Positions 1 to 6,781 of a DNA stretch of 8,100 nucleotides are shown here, piece after piece (position 1 is the first letter of the stretch; every line of letters starts with the position of its first letter). Source of the DNA: Enterobacterales bacterium (GTDB lineage: Bacteria > Pseudomonadota > Gammaproteobacteria > Enterobacterales > Succinivibrionaceae); NCBI GenBank assembly GCA_900768635.1, contig CAAGDP010000212.1, positions 1-8,100 of the forward strand, in the 5' to 3' direction. The notes under the pieces were generated by a model. The model ran no database searches, had not been told where the DNA came from, and worked only from the letters and a program-made list of their open reading frames with translations. The position numbers and the translations under genes are program-made.

Positions 1-1
1 T

Positions 2-67
2 AGAGATTTTCCTTCTCTGGCTGTGGAAGGGTTGATAGAGTATTTATGTGGTGGAAACGAATTTTAA
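2..67 (+). CDS. Possible C-terminal end of an unidentified upstream gene (partial)
   Basis: The frame starting at base 2 is open from the window edge to a TAA at 65-67 and encodes 21 residues, starting RDFPSLAVEG and ending YLCGGNEF. The other two forward frames hit stops at base 1 or within about 35 bases. The residue mix is plausible for a protein C-terminus, but 21 codons is too short to prove coding. I do not recognise the family. Because the right end of an insertion element lies 59-149 bp downstream (126-216), one reading is that this is the tail of that element's transposase. An unrelated truncated gene, or chance, is equally possible. Confidence 0.28.
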   Translation, partial: RDFPSLAVEGLIEYLCGGNEF

Positions 68-125
68 TTCAAGAGCCTGCATCAAAGAACTTTGCAAATA
101 TTCATGCGTAGGCCCTGCCTTTTGT

Positions 126-216
126 TTTGTTACCATTTAATTATAAGGGATCCTTTTTTATGCTCGCTACATTTGTATGCTATCTCGCTCTTATCAACAA
201 AAATTTAGATAGAACC
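126..216. mobile_element. Right end of an insertion element, nearly identical to the right end of the element at 7150-7457
   Basis: These 91 bases match 7368-7457 in the same orientation with two substitutions (A140/G7382, C152/T7394) and one base difference in a T run. Identity stops abruptly on the right at 216, the same place where the 7150-7457 element ends. The outermost 25 bases (192-216) are the terminal inverted repeat. An internal inverted pair CTATCT/AGATAG (180-185, 207-212) is present. Similarity fades to the left of 126. Since the sister copy is a bounded 308-bp element, this is best read as one end of a larger or related element whose body lies off the left edge. It sits one base from the kinase stop codon (218-220), so the kinase transcript would run straight into it. 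No classical terminator is visible here. Confidence 0.75.
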
Positions 217-217
217 A

Positions 218-1525
218 TTATTTTTCAAAAATTACTGTAAAGGTGCTGCCTTTACCTTCAGAGCTGCTTACAGAAATTTTCCAGCCAATATGTGAGGCTA
301 TTCTTGAAACTAGGGAAAGACCTATGCCGTACCCCTTTCCTTTAGCTTGGCGACCTCGTAATAATGGTTCAAAAATAATTTTCAGATCATCTTCCGCTAT
401 GCCGGCTCCGTTATCGGTTACGGTAAGGGTGTTTGAACAAAGTGTAACGATCACCTGACCACCGTTATTTGTGTAGCGCAGCGCGTTTTTAAGAAGGTTT
501 TCCAGAATGGTTGTTAGAAAGGCACAGGGAAGCTTTTTTTCATGCCCCTGACTGAGATATTCTTCTTTTCTAAAAATTAACTCCACATTCTTTTTCTTGA
601 ACTTCTGACGAACAAGATCTATTACAGTTTCGCAAACTGGAACCGGATCCCGTAGATCATCAGGATCCAGAGTATATTTGTTTCTGGAAAGAGACAGTAG
701 TGCTGTCAGCAGGTGTTCTGTAAATACTACTGCATTTTGAATTCTTTCCAGTGCTTTCTTTTCAAAGCCGGAATGAAATTCTCGTGTATCAAGAAGTTCC
801 GATGATGTCATAATAATTGCAAGTTGTGTCCTTAATTCATGGGAGACATCTGAAGCAAATAGTCGTTCACTCTGGAGAAGTTCGCTGATCTTTTTAAAAG
901 AGTTTTCACAGCTTCGGGCGAGATAACCGATTTCATCATTAGGCAACTCAATATCTAACGGCTTGAATTCATAAGTTTCCGAAGATCTTTTCACGGCATC
1001 GGCAATTTGTTTTATGGGCTTCATTACCTGGTAACTGGCCAGACAGGCAAGCAACAGTGTAAAGAAAATTCCACTGCAGGCAAAGATGGCAAAACTTATG
1101 AGGTAGTTTTGTTCCAGTTCTTCAAATTCTGTTTGGTTAATCTCCAGAAAATAATTACGGCCATCTTGATTAAGGCGGTATACAAAGTATGAATAAGGAT
1201 ATCCGCTGACTTCAAAGAAACCGTTATTATGGTCAAGATAATATTCAGGAACATATGGTATTCCCAGAGTTTCCAAAGATTTGTCATCAGAATAAAGTTT
1301 TTCTATGGGAGAAAGTCGGGGGGATTGTCCTTTTTCTATATCATAAGTTATTACTTCCCGTATTTTGTAATACATATTTTCGGAGAGCAGGTGAGACTCT
1401 GTAATGTGTATTGCACTCATTATGATTATGAAGGATATAACCAGAATAAATGTGGAAAATACTCCAAAGAAAATCAGGAGACGGGAACGAACACCTATAC
1501 CTGTTAGCCTGTTGAAAATATTCAT
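218..1525 (-). CDS. Sensor histidine kinase of an OmpR/EnvZ-type two-component system
   Basis: This is an inner-membrane kinase of 435 aa that would autophosphorylate on His and pass the phosphate to the adjacent regulator (1672-2340). Order: basic N-terminus, TM1 about 16-40, extracytoplasmic sensor about 41-140 rich in Tyr, Phe and acids, TM2 about 141-165, HAMP about 166-215, then the dimerisation/phosphoacceptor helix with H-box SDVSHELRTQ (His229). The ATPase domain has an N-box with Asn343/Asn347 (LENLLKNALRYT), G1 DNGAGIAEDD (371-380), F-box around Phe385 and G2 GYGIGL (398-403). The length is typical and the C-terminus (GSTFTVIFEK) is complete. The usual Pro after HELRT is Gln234. The ATG at 1525-1523 gives a normal short basic leader before TM1, with only a weak purine-rich RBS (AAAGAG, within 1533-1540). 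The stop codon lies next to an insertion-element end (216). The signal is unknown; no specific named kinase is recognised. Confidence 0.96.
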   Translation of the reverse strand: MNIFNRLTGIGVRSRLLIFFGVFSTFILVISFIIIMSAIHITESHLLSENMYYKIREVITYDIEKGQSPRLSPIEKLYSDDKSLETLGIPYVPEYYLDHNNGFFEVSGYPYSYFVYRLNQDGRNYFLEINQTEFEELEQNYLISFAIFACSGIFFTLLLACLASYQVMKPIKQIADAVKRSSETYEFKPLDIELPNDEIGYLARSCENSFKKISELLQSERLFASDVSHELRTQLAIIMTSSELLDTREFHSGFEKKALERIQNAVVFTEHLLTALLSLSRNKYTLDPDDLRDPVPVCETVIDLVRQKFKKKNVELIFRKEEYLSQGHEKKLPCAFLTTILENLLKNALRYTNNGGQVIVTLCSNTLTVTDNGAGIAEDDLKIIFEPLLRGRQAKGKGYGIGLSLVSRIASHIGWKISVSSSEGKGSTFTVIFEK

Positions 1526-1671
1526 TGTTGAAATCTCTTTTGCAGATCCCTAAGACTTTATCAATTATTGCAATAGGGTATATTGCCTGTTTATTTAGGA
1601 TGATGTGAAGTATGAAATCAGTGGAAGTTTTGCATAATAAGTTTTGCCTTCTGGTTTTACTGACAGAAAAT

Positions 1672-2340
1672 TTATTCAAGAGACCAGCCAAATCCTGGAT
1701 GGGTTTTAATAAGTGTATTAGCAAAGGGTTTTTCCAAAGTATTTCTCAGTTGCCAAATCATACTCCTCAGACTGTCGGAATCAGGAATATCATTCCCAAA
1801 AACCGCCTCTTCAAGTTCCTGACGGGATACTACCTGAGGCGACTTCTCCATAAGACAGCGTAAAAGGCGATAGCAGGACGGGGTAAGATGTACGCGCATA
1901 CCATTACGTTCTGCTTCAGGTCTGTCAGAAAACAAAACAAGATCTCTGATTTTGAGCTCTTTAACTGTATTCTTTTTCACGCGTCGTAAAACAGCTTCAA
2001 TACGAGCTACCAGTTCCCGCATGGAAAACGGTTTTACGATATAATCATCAGCTCCGCACTCCAGACCAGTAACCCGGTCTGATATCTCGTCGCGAGCTGT
2101 AAGCATGATCACCGGTGTGGTGTTGCCTCTTTTTCTGATGATCCTGCAAATATCAAAGCCGTCAATATCGGGCAATCCTATGTCTAGAATAATCAGATCC
2201 GGGCAGTCATCTTTAAGCATGGATAAGGCTTTTGCTCCTGTATCCAGTTCGTCTACTATAAACTTTTTTAACGCAAGATATTCTGAAAGACTGCTGCGAA
2301 GTTCGTCATTATCATCAATTATTAGTATTCTGGTGGTCAT
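1672..2340 (-). CDS. OmpR/PhoB-family response regulator
   Basis: This cytoplasmic transcription factor (222 aa) is activated by phosphorylation from the kinase encoded downstream. The receiver domain (about 1-120) has the acidic pocket Asp9/Asp10, phosphoacceptor Asp53 in LDIGLPDIDG, Thr81 and Lys103 (VKPF): all catalytic residues are present. The winged-helix DNA-binding domain (about 130-222) has LTPSCYRLLRCLM, SRQELEEAVFG and the recognition-helix stretch DSDSLRSMIWQLRNTLEKP, ending in the wing THPGFGW. This resembles the subgroup in which SLRSxIxxLRxxLxKPF precedes a GxGW/Y wing. The ATG at 2340-2338 gives the canonical MTTRILIIDD start; no clear Shine-Dalgarno precedes it. It is the first gene of the pair, with 146 bp before the kinase start, and is transcribed divergently from recF. 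Target genes and signal cannot be told from sequence; autoregulation from 2341-2706 is likely for the family but is inferred. Confidence 0.97.
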   Translation of the reverse strand: MTTRILIIDDNDELRSSLSEYLALKKFIVDELDTGAKALSMLKDDCPDLIILDIGLPDIDGFDICRIIRKRGNTTPVIMLTARDEISDRVTGLECGADDYIVKPFSMRELVARIEAVLRRVKKNTVKELKIRDLVLFSDRPEAERNGMRVHLTPSCYRLLRCLMEKSPQVVSRQELEEAVFGNDIPDSDSLRSMIWQLRNTLEKPFANTLIKTHPGFGWSLE

Positions 2341-2635
2341 TTGTGATTTTATTGTCAGGCACAGGGAAATTATTTGTTCTTTATTTTTGAGACCATCAAA
2401 GTCCTCAGTAGTTCAATAATTTGTATAAATTTTCAAATATTTTCAGTGCTGGAGGATCACAGCAGGTATGAGAAGTTGTATCTGGTATCTGCGGGTATTT
2501 TAAATCCTTATCTCTTCCGGTGAACTGTATTTTGTTTAACAGAGGTCAAGGGGAATGCTTCACTTAATAATTCAAGCCATTCTTTCTAAGATCTTCTTTT
2601 TAAGTAGCATTTTTGCTGAGCGAAATAAGCATCTA

Positions 2636-2644
2636 TGGTATAAT
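2636..2644 (+). promoter_or_regulatory. Predicted sigma70 extended -10 promoter of recF-gyrB
   Basis: The bases TGGTATAAT form a perfect TATAAT hexamer (2639-2644) preceded by the TG of an extended -10. No good -35 is seen at 17-18 bp spacing; a TTGCTG at 2613-2618 is 20 bp away. Extended -10 promoters can work without a strong -35. Transcription would start near 2651, giving a leader of about 56 nt before the recF ATG. Confidence 0.6.
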
Positions 2645-2688
2645 AAGCAAGATTTGGGTAATTCTTTTTATATATTTTCTTTAGTGCC

Positions 2689-2703
2689 AAAAAAAATTTT
2701 TTT
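2689..2703 (+). other. A8T7 tract directly upstream of the recF start; no Shine-Dalgarno
   Basis: Eight A followed by seven T end three bases before the recF ATG (2707). The positions where a Shine-Dalgarno should lie hold only A and T, so initiation would have to rely on an unstructured A/U-rich leader, as S1-dependent initiation does, or be weak. The tract is also a homopolymer run where slippage is possible. Confidence 0.6.
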
Positions 2704-2706
2704 ACC

Positions 2707-3771
2707 ATGGCCTTTAAGCAAATAAAAATTGAGCGCTTCAGAAATTTTTCCTGTCTGTCTTTCTGTCCCGGAGTTCATGTAAACCTCATTATTGGCGACA
2801 ACGGTTCAGGAAAAAGTTCTCTTCTTGAGGCTATTGGTTATATCTCTCAGGGTAAGTCTTTCAGGACTTCCCACTGGCAGAATTTAGTACAACGAGGTTC
2901 TTCAGACTTCGTTATTTTCGGTGATAAAGGAGATAATAAAATTGGCATAAGAAGAAGTTTAACAGGTGACTTTGATATAAGAATTAATGGCGTTAATACC
3001 AGTCGTTTGTCTGAACTGGTTTATATGACATCAATGCAGATCATTCATCCGGCAGATCTCGATTTGATATTAGGCGGTCCTTCACTGAGAAGAGCTTATG
3101 TTGATTGGGGTGCTTTTTATCAGAGTCAGGATTTTTTTGGTGCCTGGTCAAATTTTAAAAGAATTCTTAAGCAAAGAAATTCTTATCTTAAGAATTATTC
3201 TGATTACAGACTGCTTCGTGTCTTAGATCATGAAATGGTGGACAGGGCAGTGAAATTGAATTATCTGCGGACTTCTTATTTTGAAAAAGTTACACCTTAT
3301 ATTCATCAGGTTCTGAAAAGATTTCTTCCTGAATATGATTTCGAGTTGAATTTTTATCCCGGATGGGATTTGAAAAAGCAACTGGAAAATGTACTGGTGG
3401 ATTGTTTTGACCGCGATCGGATGAGTGGTTACACAGTTTACGGACCGCAGAGAGCTGATTTACGAATATTGGTTGACGGTAAGAATGCCTGTGAAGTTTT
3501 ATCACGCGGACAGATTAAACTTTTGCTTTGTGCATTGAAAATTGCGCAAGGTACTTATCTGGAAGATCAATGTAATAAACAGTGCCTTTTTCTGTTTGAT
3601 GATTTTTCATCGGAACTGGACAGTGAGAAAAAAAGCATCCTAAGCTCATATTTTGATGGGATGAAGGGGCAAATTTTTATTACAGCTATAGATGAAAAAG
3701 ATAAAACTTTTTTTGAACAATCGAATTTCCAAATATTTGAATTGAAAAATAATGTTATTGAGCAAAGGTGA
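2707..3771 (+). CDS. recF: DNA replication and repair protein RecF
   Basis: RecF is an SMC/ABC-like ATPase that, with RecO and RecR, loads RecA at single-strand gaps and stalled forks. The 354 aa are close to E. coli RecF (357). N-terminal KIERFRNF (7-14) is the family opening. Walker A is GDNGSGKS (30-37). GPQRADL (246-252) matches the conserved GPHRADL region. The ABC signature is LSRGQ (265-269), Walker B is LFLFDD (294-299) with D-loop SELD (302-305), and the late TAI motif is at 327-329. All catalytic motifs are intact. The start is chosen because it aligns with known RecF N-termini; the leader has no Shine-Dalgarno. It stands alone with gyrB, five bases upstream, rather than after dnaN, and has its own predicted promoter at 2636-2644. 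Assignment is secure. Confidence 0.98.
   Translation: MAFKQIKIERFRNFSCLSFCPGVHVNLIIGDNGSGKSSLLEAIGYISQGKSFRTSHWQNLVQRGSSDFVIFGDKGDNKIGIRRSLTGDFDIRINGVNTSRLSELVYMTSMQIIHPADLDLILGGPSLRRAYVDWGAFYQSQDFFGAWSNFKRILKQRNSYLKNYSDYRLLRVLDHEMVDRAVKLNYLRTSYFEKVTPYIHQVLKRFLPEYDFELNFYPGWDLKKQLENVLVDCFDRDRMSGYTVYGPQRADLRILVDGKNACEVLSRGQIKLLLCALKIAQGTYLEDQCNKQCLFLFDDFSSELDSEKKSILSSYFDGMKGQIFITAIDEKDKTFFEQSNFQIFELKNNVIEQR
3764..3771 (+). promoter_or_regulatory. gyrB ribosome binding site overlapping the recF stop codon
   Basis: AAAGGTGA (3764-3771) contains the Shine-Dalgarno core AAGG(TG) and includes the recF TGA stop (3769-3771). It lies 5-8 bases before the gyrB ATG (3777). A ribosome finishing recF covers the gyrB start signal, so gyrB translation is probably coupled to recF. 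It also confirms the gyrB start. Confidence 0.75.
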
Positions 3772-3776
3772 TTTAA

Positions 3777-6380
3777 ATGGCAGATCAAGAACAACATTTG
3801 GATGAGTCTCAACAGTATAACGCTGATAGTATCAAGGTATTAAAGGGACTCGACGCTGTTCGCAAGAGACCGGGGATGTACATAGGTGATACAGATGACG
3901 GTTCTGGACTCCATCATATGGTTTATGAGGTAATCGACAATTCCATTGATGAATCTCTTGCAGGATACTGTTCTTTGATCACTGTTAGAATTCATAAAGA
4001 CGGTTCTGTTAGTGTAAGAGATAATGGTCGCGGTATACCTGTTGATATTCACCCTGAAGAACATGTTTCAGCGGCTGAAGTAATTATGACTGTACTTCAT
4101 GCTGGTGGAAAATTTGATAATAATTCCTATAAGGTATCCGGTGGTCTTCATGGGGTAGGTGTTTCAGTAGTAAATGCATTATCTGATAAATTGCTTCTTA
4201 CTATATGGAGACAGGGGCACAAGTATCAGCAAACTTATACTAATGGCGGACATCCTGTTGCTCCATTGGCGATTGTAGGCGATTCTGATGAGACTGGTAC
4301 TGAAATACGTTTCTGGCCAAGCCCTGAAATTTTTTCTGATATTACTTTCCATTATGAAGTATTAGCTTTACGCATCAGAGAACTGAGCTTTCTCAATTCT
4401 GGAGTTCGTATTGAGCTTATTGATGATCGGGTCGAAAACAAACGTGATATTTTCCATCATGAGGATGGTATAAAAGGTTTTGTAGCTTATTTAAGTAAAG
4501 GTAAAAATGTTATCCATGAAAAACCTTTTTACTACAGTCAGGAAACAGATGACGGTATAACTGTTGAGATTGCTCTGCAATGGAATGATTCCTGGGATGA
4601 AAAGGTAATTTGTTTTACTAACAATATTCCTCAGCGCGACGGTGGTACTCATCTTTCCGGTTTCAGATCTGCTTTGACAAAAACTCTTAATAATTATATT
4701 GAAAATAATGCCAATTCCGGTAAGACCACCTCTTCCCGTAAAGAAGGTATACAAACTACCGGTGATGATTGCAGAGAAGGTTTGATTGCCGTAGTTTCCG
4801 TTAAAGTTCCTGATCCTAAATTCTCCTCTCAGACAAAAGATAAACTTGTTAGTTCTGAAGTTCGTCCCGCTGTCGAAAAGACTATGTCAGAGAAGTTGGA
4901 GCAGTATCTTGAAGAAAATCCGCGAGATGCTCGCACTATTGTTATCAAAATGCAGGATGCTGCTCGAGCTAGAGAAGCAGCTCGTAAAGCTAGAGAAGTT
5001 GTCAGAAAAAAATCATCCTTTGGCGGCGGACTTCCAGGAAAGCTTGCTGATTGTATTGATAAAAATCCTGCACATCGTGAAATTTTTATAGTGGAGGGTA
5101 ACTCTGCAGGCGGATCTGCCAAGAAGGGTAGAGACAGACATACACAGGCAATTCTACCTTTGCGCGGAAAAATTTTGAATGTGGAAAAATCTTCTGTTGA
5201 GAAGATGTTATCCAATCAGGAAATTACCAGTATGATACTTTCTTTTGGATGCGGCATTAGAAGCGGTCGAGTTAATTCTGAGGAGGATGGCTCTGGTTTT
5301 AATATTGATAATATGAAGTACCATCATGTAATAATAATGACCGATGCTGATGTGGATGGTGCTCATATTGCTGTATTATTGCTTACTTTTCTATTTAGAC
5401 AAATGCCGGAACTGTTTGAAAAAGGTTATGTGTATATTGCACAGCCTCCGTTGTATTTAATGACAGTTGGAGGAGAATCTTCAAAGAACAAGTTTTATGT
5501 AAGAGACGATGCCGAACGTGATGACAGATTAATCAATATTGCAGTAGAAAATGCAGCGTATTATCCAAGCGCAGCATCTCCTGCTATTCCTTCCGAGACG
5601 CTTTTTACTATGATCCAGCGTTATCTCAGGACAAAAAACTGTATGAAACGTCTGGTGACCAATTACAATTTCAATGAAAAGATTATCAATAATCTGATTT
5701 TTATTGAGCCTTTGAAGGAAGAGATGTTCCTGGACAAGGATGCTATTATAAAGTGGACAAATAAATTTGCTGCATTATATGAAAATACCGGTGATTTTAC
5801 TACTTTGTTTAATTTTGATATTCTGGAAGTAAAGGATACATCAGTTAACGTTTCTAAATATTATCCTCGGGCTAATATCATTTCCCATGGTGTTAAGACT
5901 CAGTTTGTGTTAAATGAAGATCTGGTTAATAACCCTTTATATTCTTTTATTCCGACTGATCCTCATTATTTTGATGAGAATGATAAAGCTGCAGATGCTG
6001 TTCAGTCTTCCAGTAAATTTAAATTTTATTCTGTTGCAAGAGAATATGCAGAGTTACAAAGTTTGGTAGACGATGATTCTGCATATCTCATTAAAGGTAA
6101 CGACAGAATCTCTGTAAGTTCATTTATTCAGGTTGTTGACTATTTGATGGCAAAAGCCTCAAAAAGTGTGTCAATCCAGCGATATAAAGGATTGGGAGAA
6201 ATGAATGCTGATCAATTGTTCTCTACTACTATGGATCCGGAAAATCGTCTCCTCAAGCAGGTAACAGTTGCCGATGCTGCCGATGCAAGTAACTGGTTTT
6301 CAAACTTTATGGGTGATGATGTTCCTTTCAGACGTAGTTATATTGAAGAGCATGCTAATGAGGCAGATCTTGATTATTAA
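3777..6380 (+). CDS. gyrB: DNA gyrase subunit B (gamma-type, 867 aa)
   Basis: GyrB is the ATPase/TOPRIM subunit of gyrase (GyrA2GyrB2), which negatively supercoils DNA. GHKL ATPase: Glu51 and Asn55 (EVIDNSIDE), Asp82 with GRGIP (84-88), GGLHGVGVSVVNAL (122-135), Arg145 at the coumarin-contact position, TGT (173-175). Transducer: QTKDKL with Lys354. TOPRIM: Glu440 in VEGNSAGGSA and the metal triad Asp523, Asp525, Asp527. C-terminal part: QPPLY (556-560), the long gamma-proteobacterial insertion, then QRYKGLGEMN (801-810) and TTMDPENR. It is about 63 aa longer than E. coli GyrB (804): about 9 residues at the N-terminus and most of the rest in the insertion. Oddities: Asn442 replaces the Asp of EGDSAGG (E. 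coli Asp426), Arg463 matches E. coli Lys447, and DGAHIAV replaces DGSHIRT. It is intact, is the second gene of the recF pair, and is followed by an intrinsic terminator. Confidence 0.99.
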   Translation: MADQEQHLDESQQYNADSIKVLKGLDAVRKRPGMYIGDTDDGSGLHHMVYEVIDNSIDESLAGYCSLITVRIHKDGSVSVRDNGRGIPVDIHPEEHVSAAEVIMTVLHAGGKFDNNSYKVSGGLHGVGVSVVNALSDKLLLTIWRQGHKYQQTYTNGGHPVAPLAIVGDSDETGTEIRFWPSPEIFSDITFHYEVLALRIRELSFLNSGVRIELIDDRVENKRDIFHHEDGIKGFVAYLSKGKNVIHEKPFYYSQETDDGITVEIALQWNDSWDEKVICFTNNIPQRDGGTHLSGFRSALTKTLNNYIENNANSGKTTSSRKEGIQTTGDDCREGLIAVVSVKVPDPKFSSQTKDKLVSSEVRPAVEKTMSEKLEQYLEENPRDARTIVIKMQDAARAREAARKAREVVRKKSSFGGGLPGKLADCIDKNPAHREIFIVEGNSAGGSAKKGRDRHTQAILPLRGKILNVEKSSVEKMLSNQEITSMILSFGCGIRSGRVNSEEDGSGFNIDNMKYHHVIIMTDADVDGAHIAVLLLTFLFRQMPELFEKGYVYIAQPPLYLMTVGGESSKNKFYVRDDAERDDRLINIAVENAAYYPSAASPAIPSETLFTMIQRYLRTKNCMKRLVTNYNFNEKIINNLIFIEPLKEEMFLDKDAIIKWTNKFAALYENTGDFTTLFNFDILEVKDTSVNVSKYYPRANIISHGVKTQFVLNEDLVNNPLYSFIPTDPHYFDENDKAADAVQSSSKFKFYSVAREYAELQSLVDDDSAYLIKGNDRISVSSFIQVVDYLMAKASKSVSIQRYKGLGEMNADQLFSTTMDPENRLLKQVTVADAADASNWFSNFMGDDVPFRRSYIEEHANEADLDY

Positions 6381-6399
6381 ACTAATTTAAATTTCTTAT

Positions 6400-6431
6400 A
6401 AGTCCCATACATCAATGTGTGGGACTTTTTT
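6400..6431 (+). terminator. Rho-independent terminator of recF-gyrB
   Basis: A 13-bp stem, AAGTCCCATACAT (6400-6412) with ATGTGTGGGACTT (6415-6427), has one T-G wobble and two bases between the arms, so the innermost pairs will open to form the loop. Six T follow or overlap the stem end (6426-6431). It begins 20 bases after the gyrB stop. The geometry is that of a strong intrinsic terminator for the rightward operon; on the minus strand there is no comparable T run. Confidence 0.93.
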
Positions 6432-6488
6432 ATAGGGTAGTGGATATCGGTATTGTTAGGGAACAATGAGAAAATTTTATTAACCCTT

Positions 6489-6497
6489 TGTTATAAT
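6489..6497 (+). promoter_or_regulatory. Orphan extended -10 promoter-like sequence
   Basis: TGTTATAAT is a consensus TATAAT (6492-6497) with an upstream TG, facing right just after the gyrB terminator. No good -35 lies at 17 bp (AGAAAA), and no ORF or obvious terminator hairpin follows. In such AT-rich DNA a chance match is quite possible; otherwise it could start a noncoding transcript. Confidence 0.28.
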
Positions 6498-6765
6498 GCT
6501 TATGTAATTTTCCTATGGTCATAAATCTGGTTTTCCGGCATTAACCATTTAATGTACTTATGCTTGCTGTTTGATAATAGTAATATGTAGATAAAACTAA
6601 TATTACATTGATCCTGTTTTGTAAAATGTAAGCTATAAAAGTAGTGTGGAAATTTCTGTAGTATCATTTTGGTCTGGCTTGCAGTTCTTTGCTATTTACA
6701 TTTTTTCTCACAATAGTTGAATTTTATCATTGTACCTCCTTATATTTTATAACTTTAAATTGTTA

Positions 6766-6781
6766 TGTTTCACGTGAAACA
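6766..6781. promoter_or_regulatory. parS: parS centromere-like site 1 (perfect palindrome)
   Basis: TGTTTCACGTGAAACA is a perfect 16-bp palindrome identical to the consensus parS site bound by ParB/Spo0J. ParB dimers load here, spread as CTP-dependent clamps and, with ParA and SMC, organise and segregate the origin region. Such sites cluster near oriC, so the window is probably origin-proximal. The parA and parB genes are not in the window. Confidence 0.95.

Larger units (their letters stand above)
2341..2706. other. Divergent intergenic region between the response regulator and recF (366 bp)
   Basis: This AT-rich stretch has no convincing ORF. Its right end holds the extended -10 promoter for recF (2636-2644) and an A8T7 tract just before the recF start. 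For the leftward regulator gene I see several TTGAAA- or TTGATG-like and AT-rich hexamers on the minus strand within about 130 bp of the ATG, but no pair with good spacing, so that promoter is unresolved. No clear operator repeat for the regulator was found by eye. The 8-bp palindrome AAGATCTT (2588-2595) is too short to call a site. dnaN, the usual gene upstream of recF, is absent. Confidence 0.7.

Noticed and set aside
191..199. TTATCAACA as a DnaA box (also at 7432-7440)
   Set aside because: It has one mismatch to TTATNCACA at a key position and is explained as part of the insertion-element end; no other boxes cluster with it.
1341..1724. Minus-strand 127-codon ORF spanning the gap between regulator and kinase
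   Set aside because: It overlaps the 3' end of the regulator and the 5' end of the kinase in another frame, and has no recognisable domain. It is only open because of AT-rich composition.
2105..2419. Plus-strand 104-codon ORF opposite the response regulator
   Set aside because: It is antisense to conserved receiver-domain codons with no ribosome site or family resemblance.
4829..5215. Minus-strand 128-codon ORF inside gyrB
   Set aside because: It is antisense to the highly conserved TOPRIM-region coding sequence of gyrB and resembles no family; it is a shadow of gyrB codon use.
6541..6575. Resemblance of the CCATTTAAT...TATGCTTGCT stretch to the repeat at 126-216
   Set aside because: Only two short blocks match, with a large gap between, and there is no terminal inverted repeat; chance in AT-rich DNA cannot be excluded.
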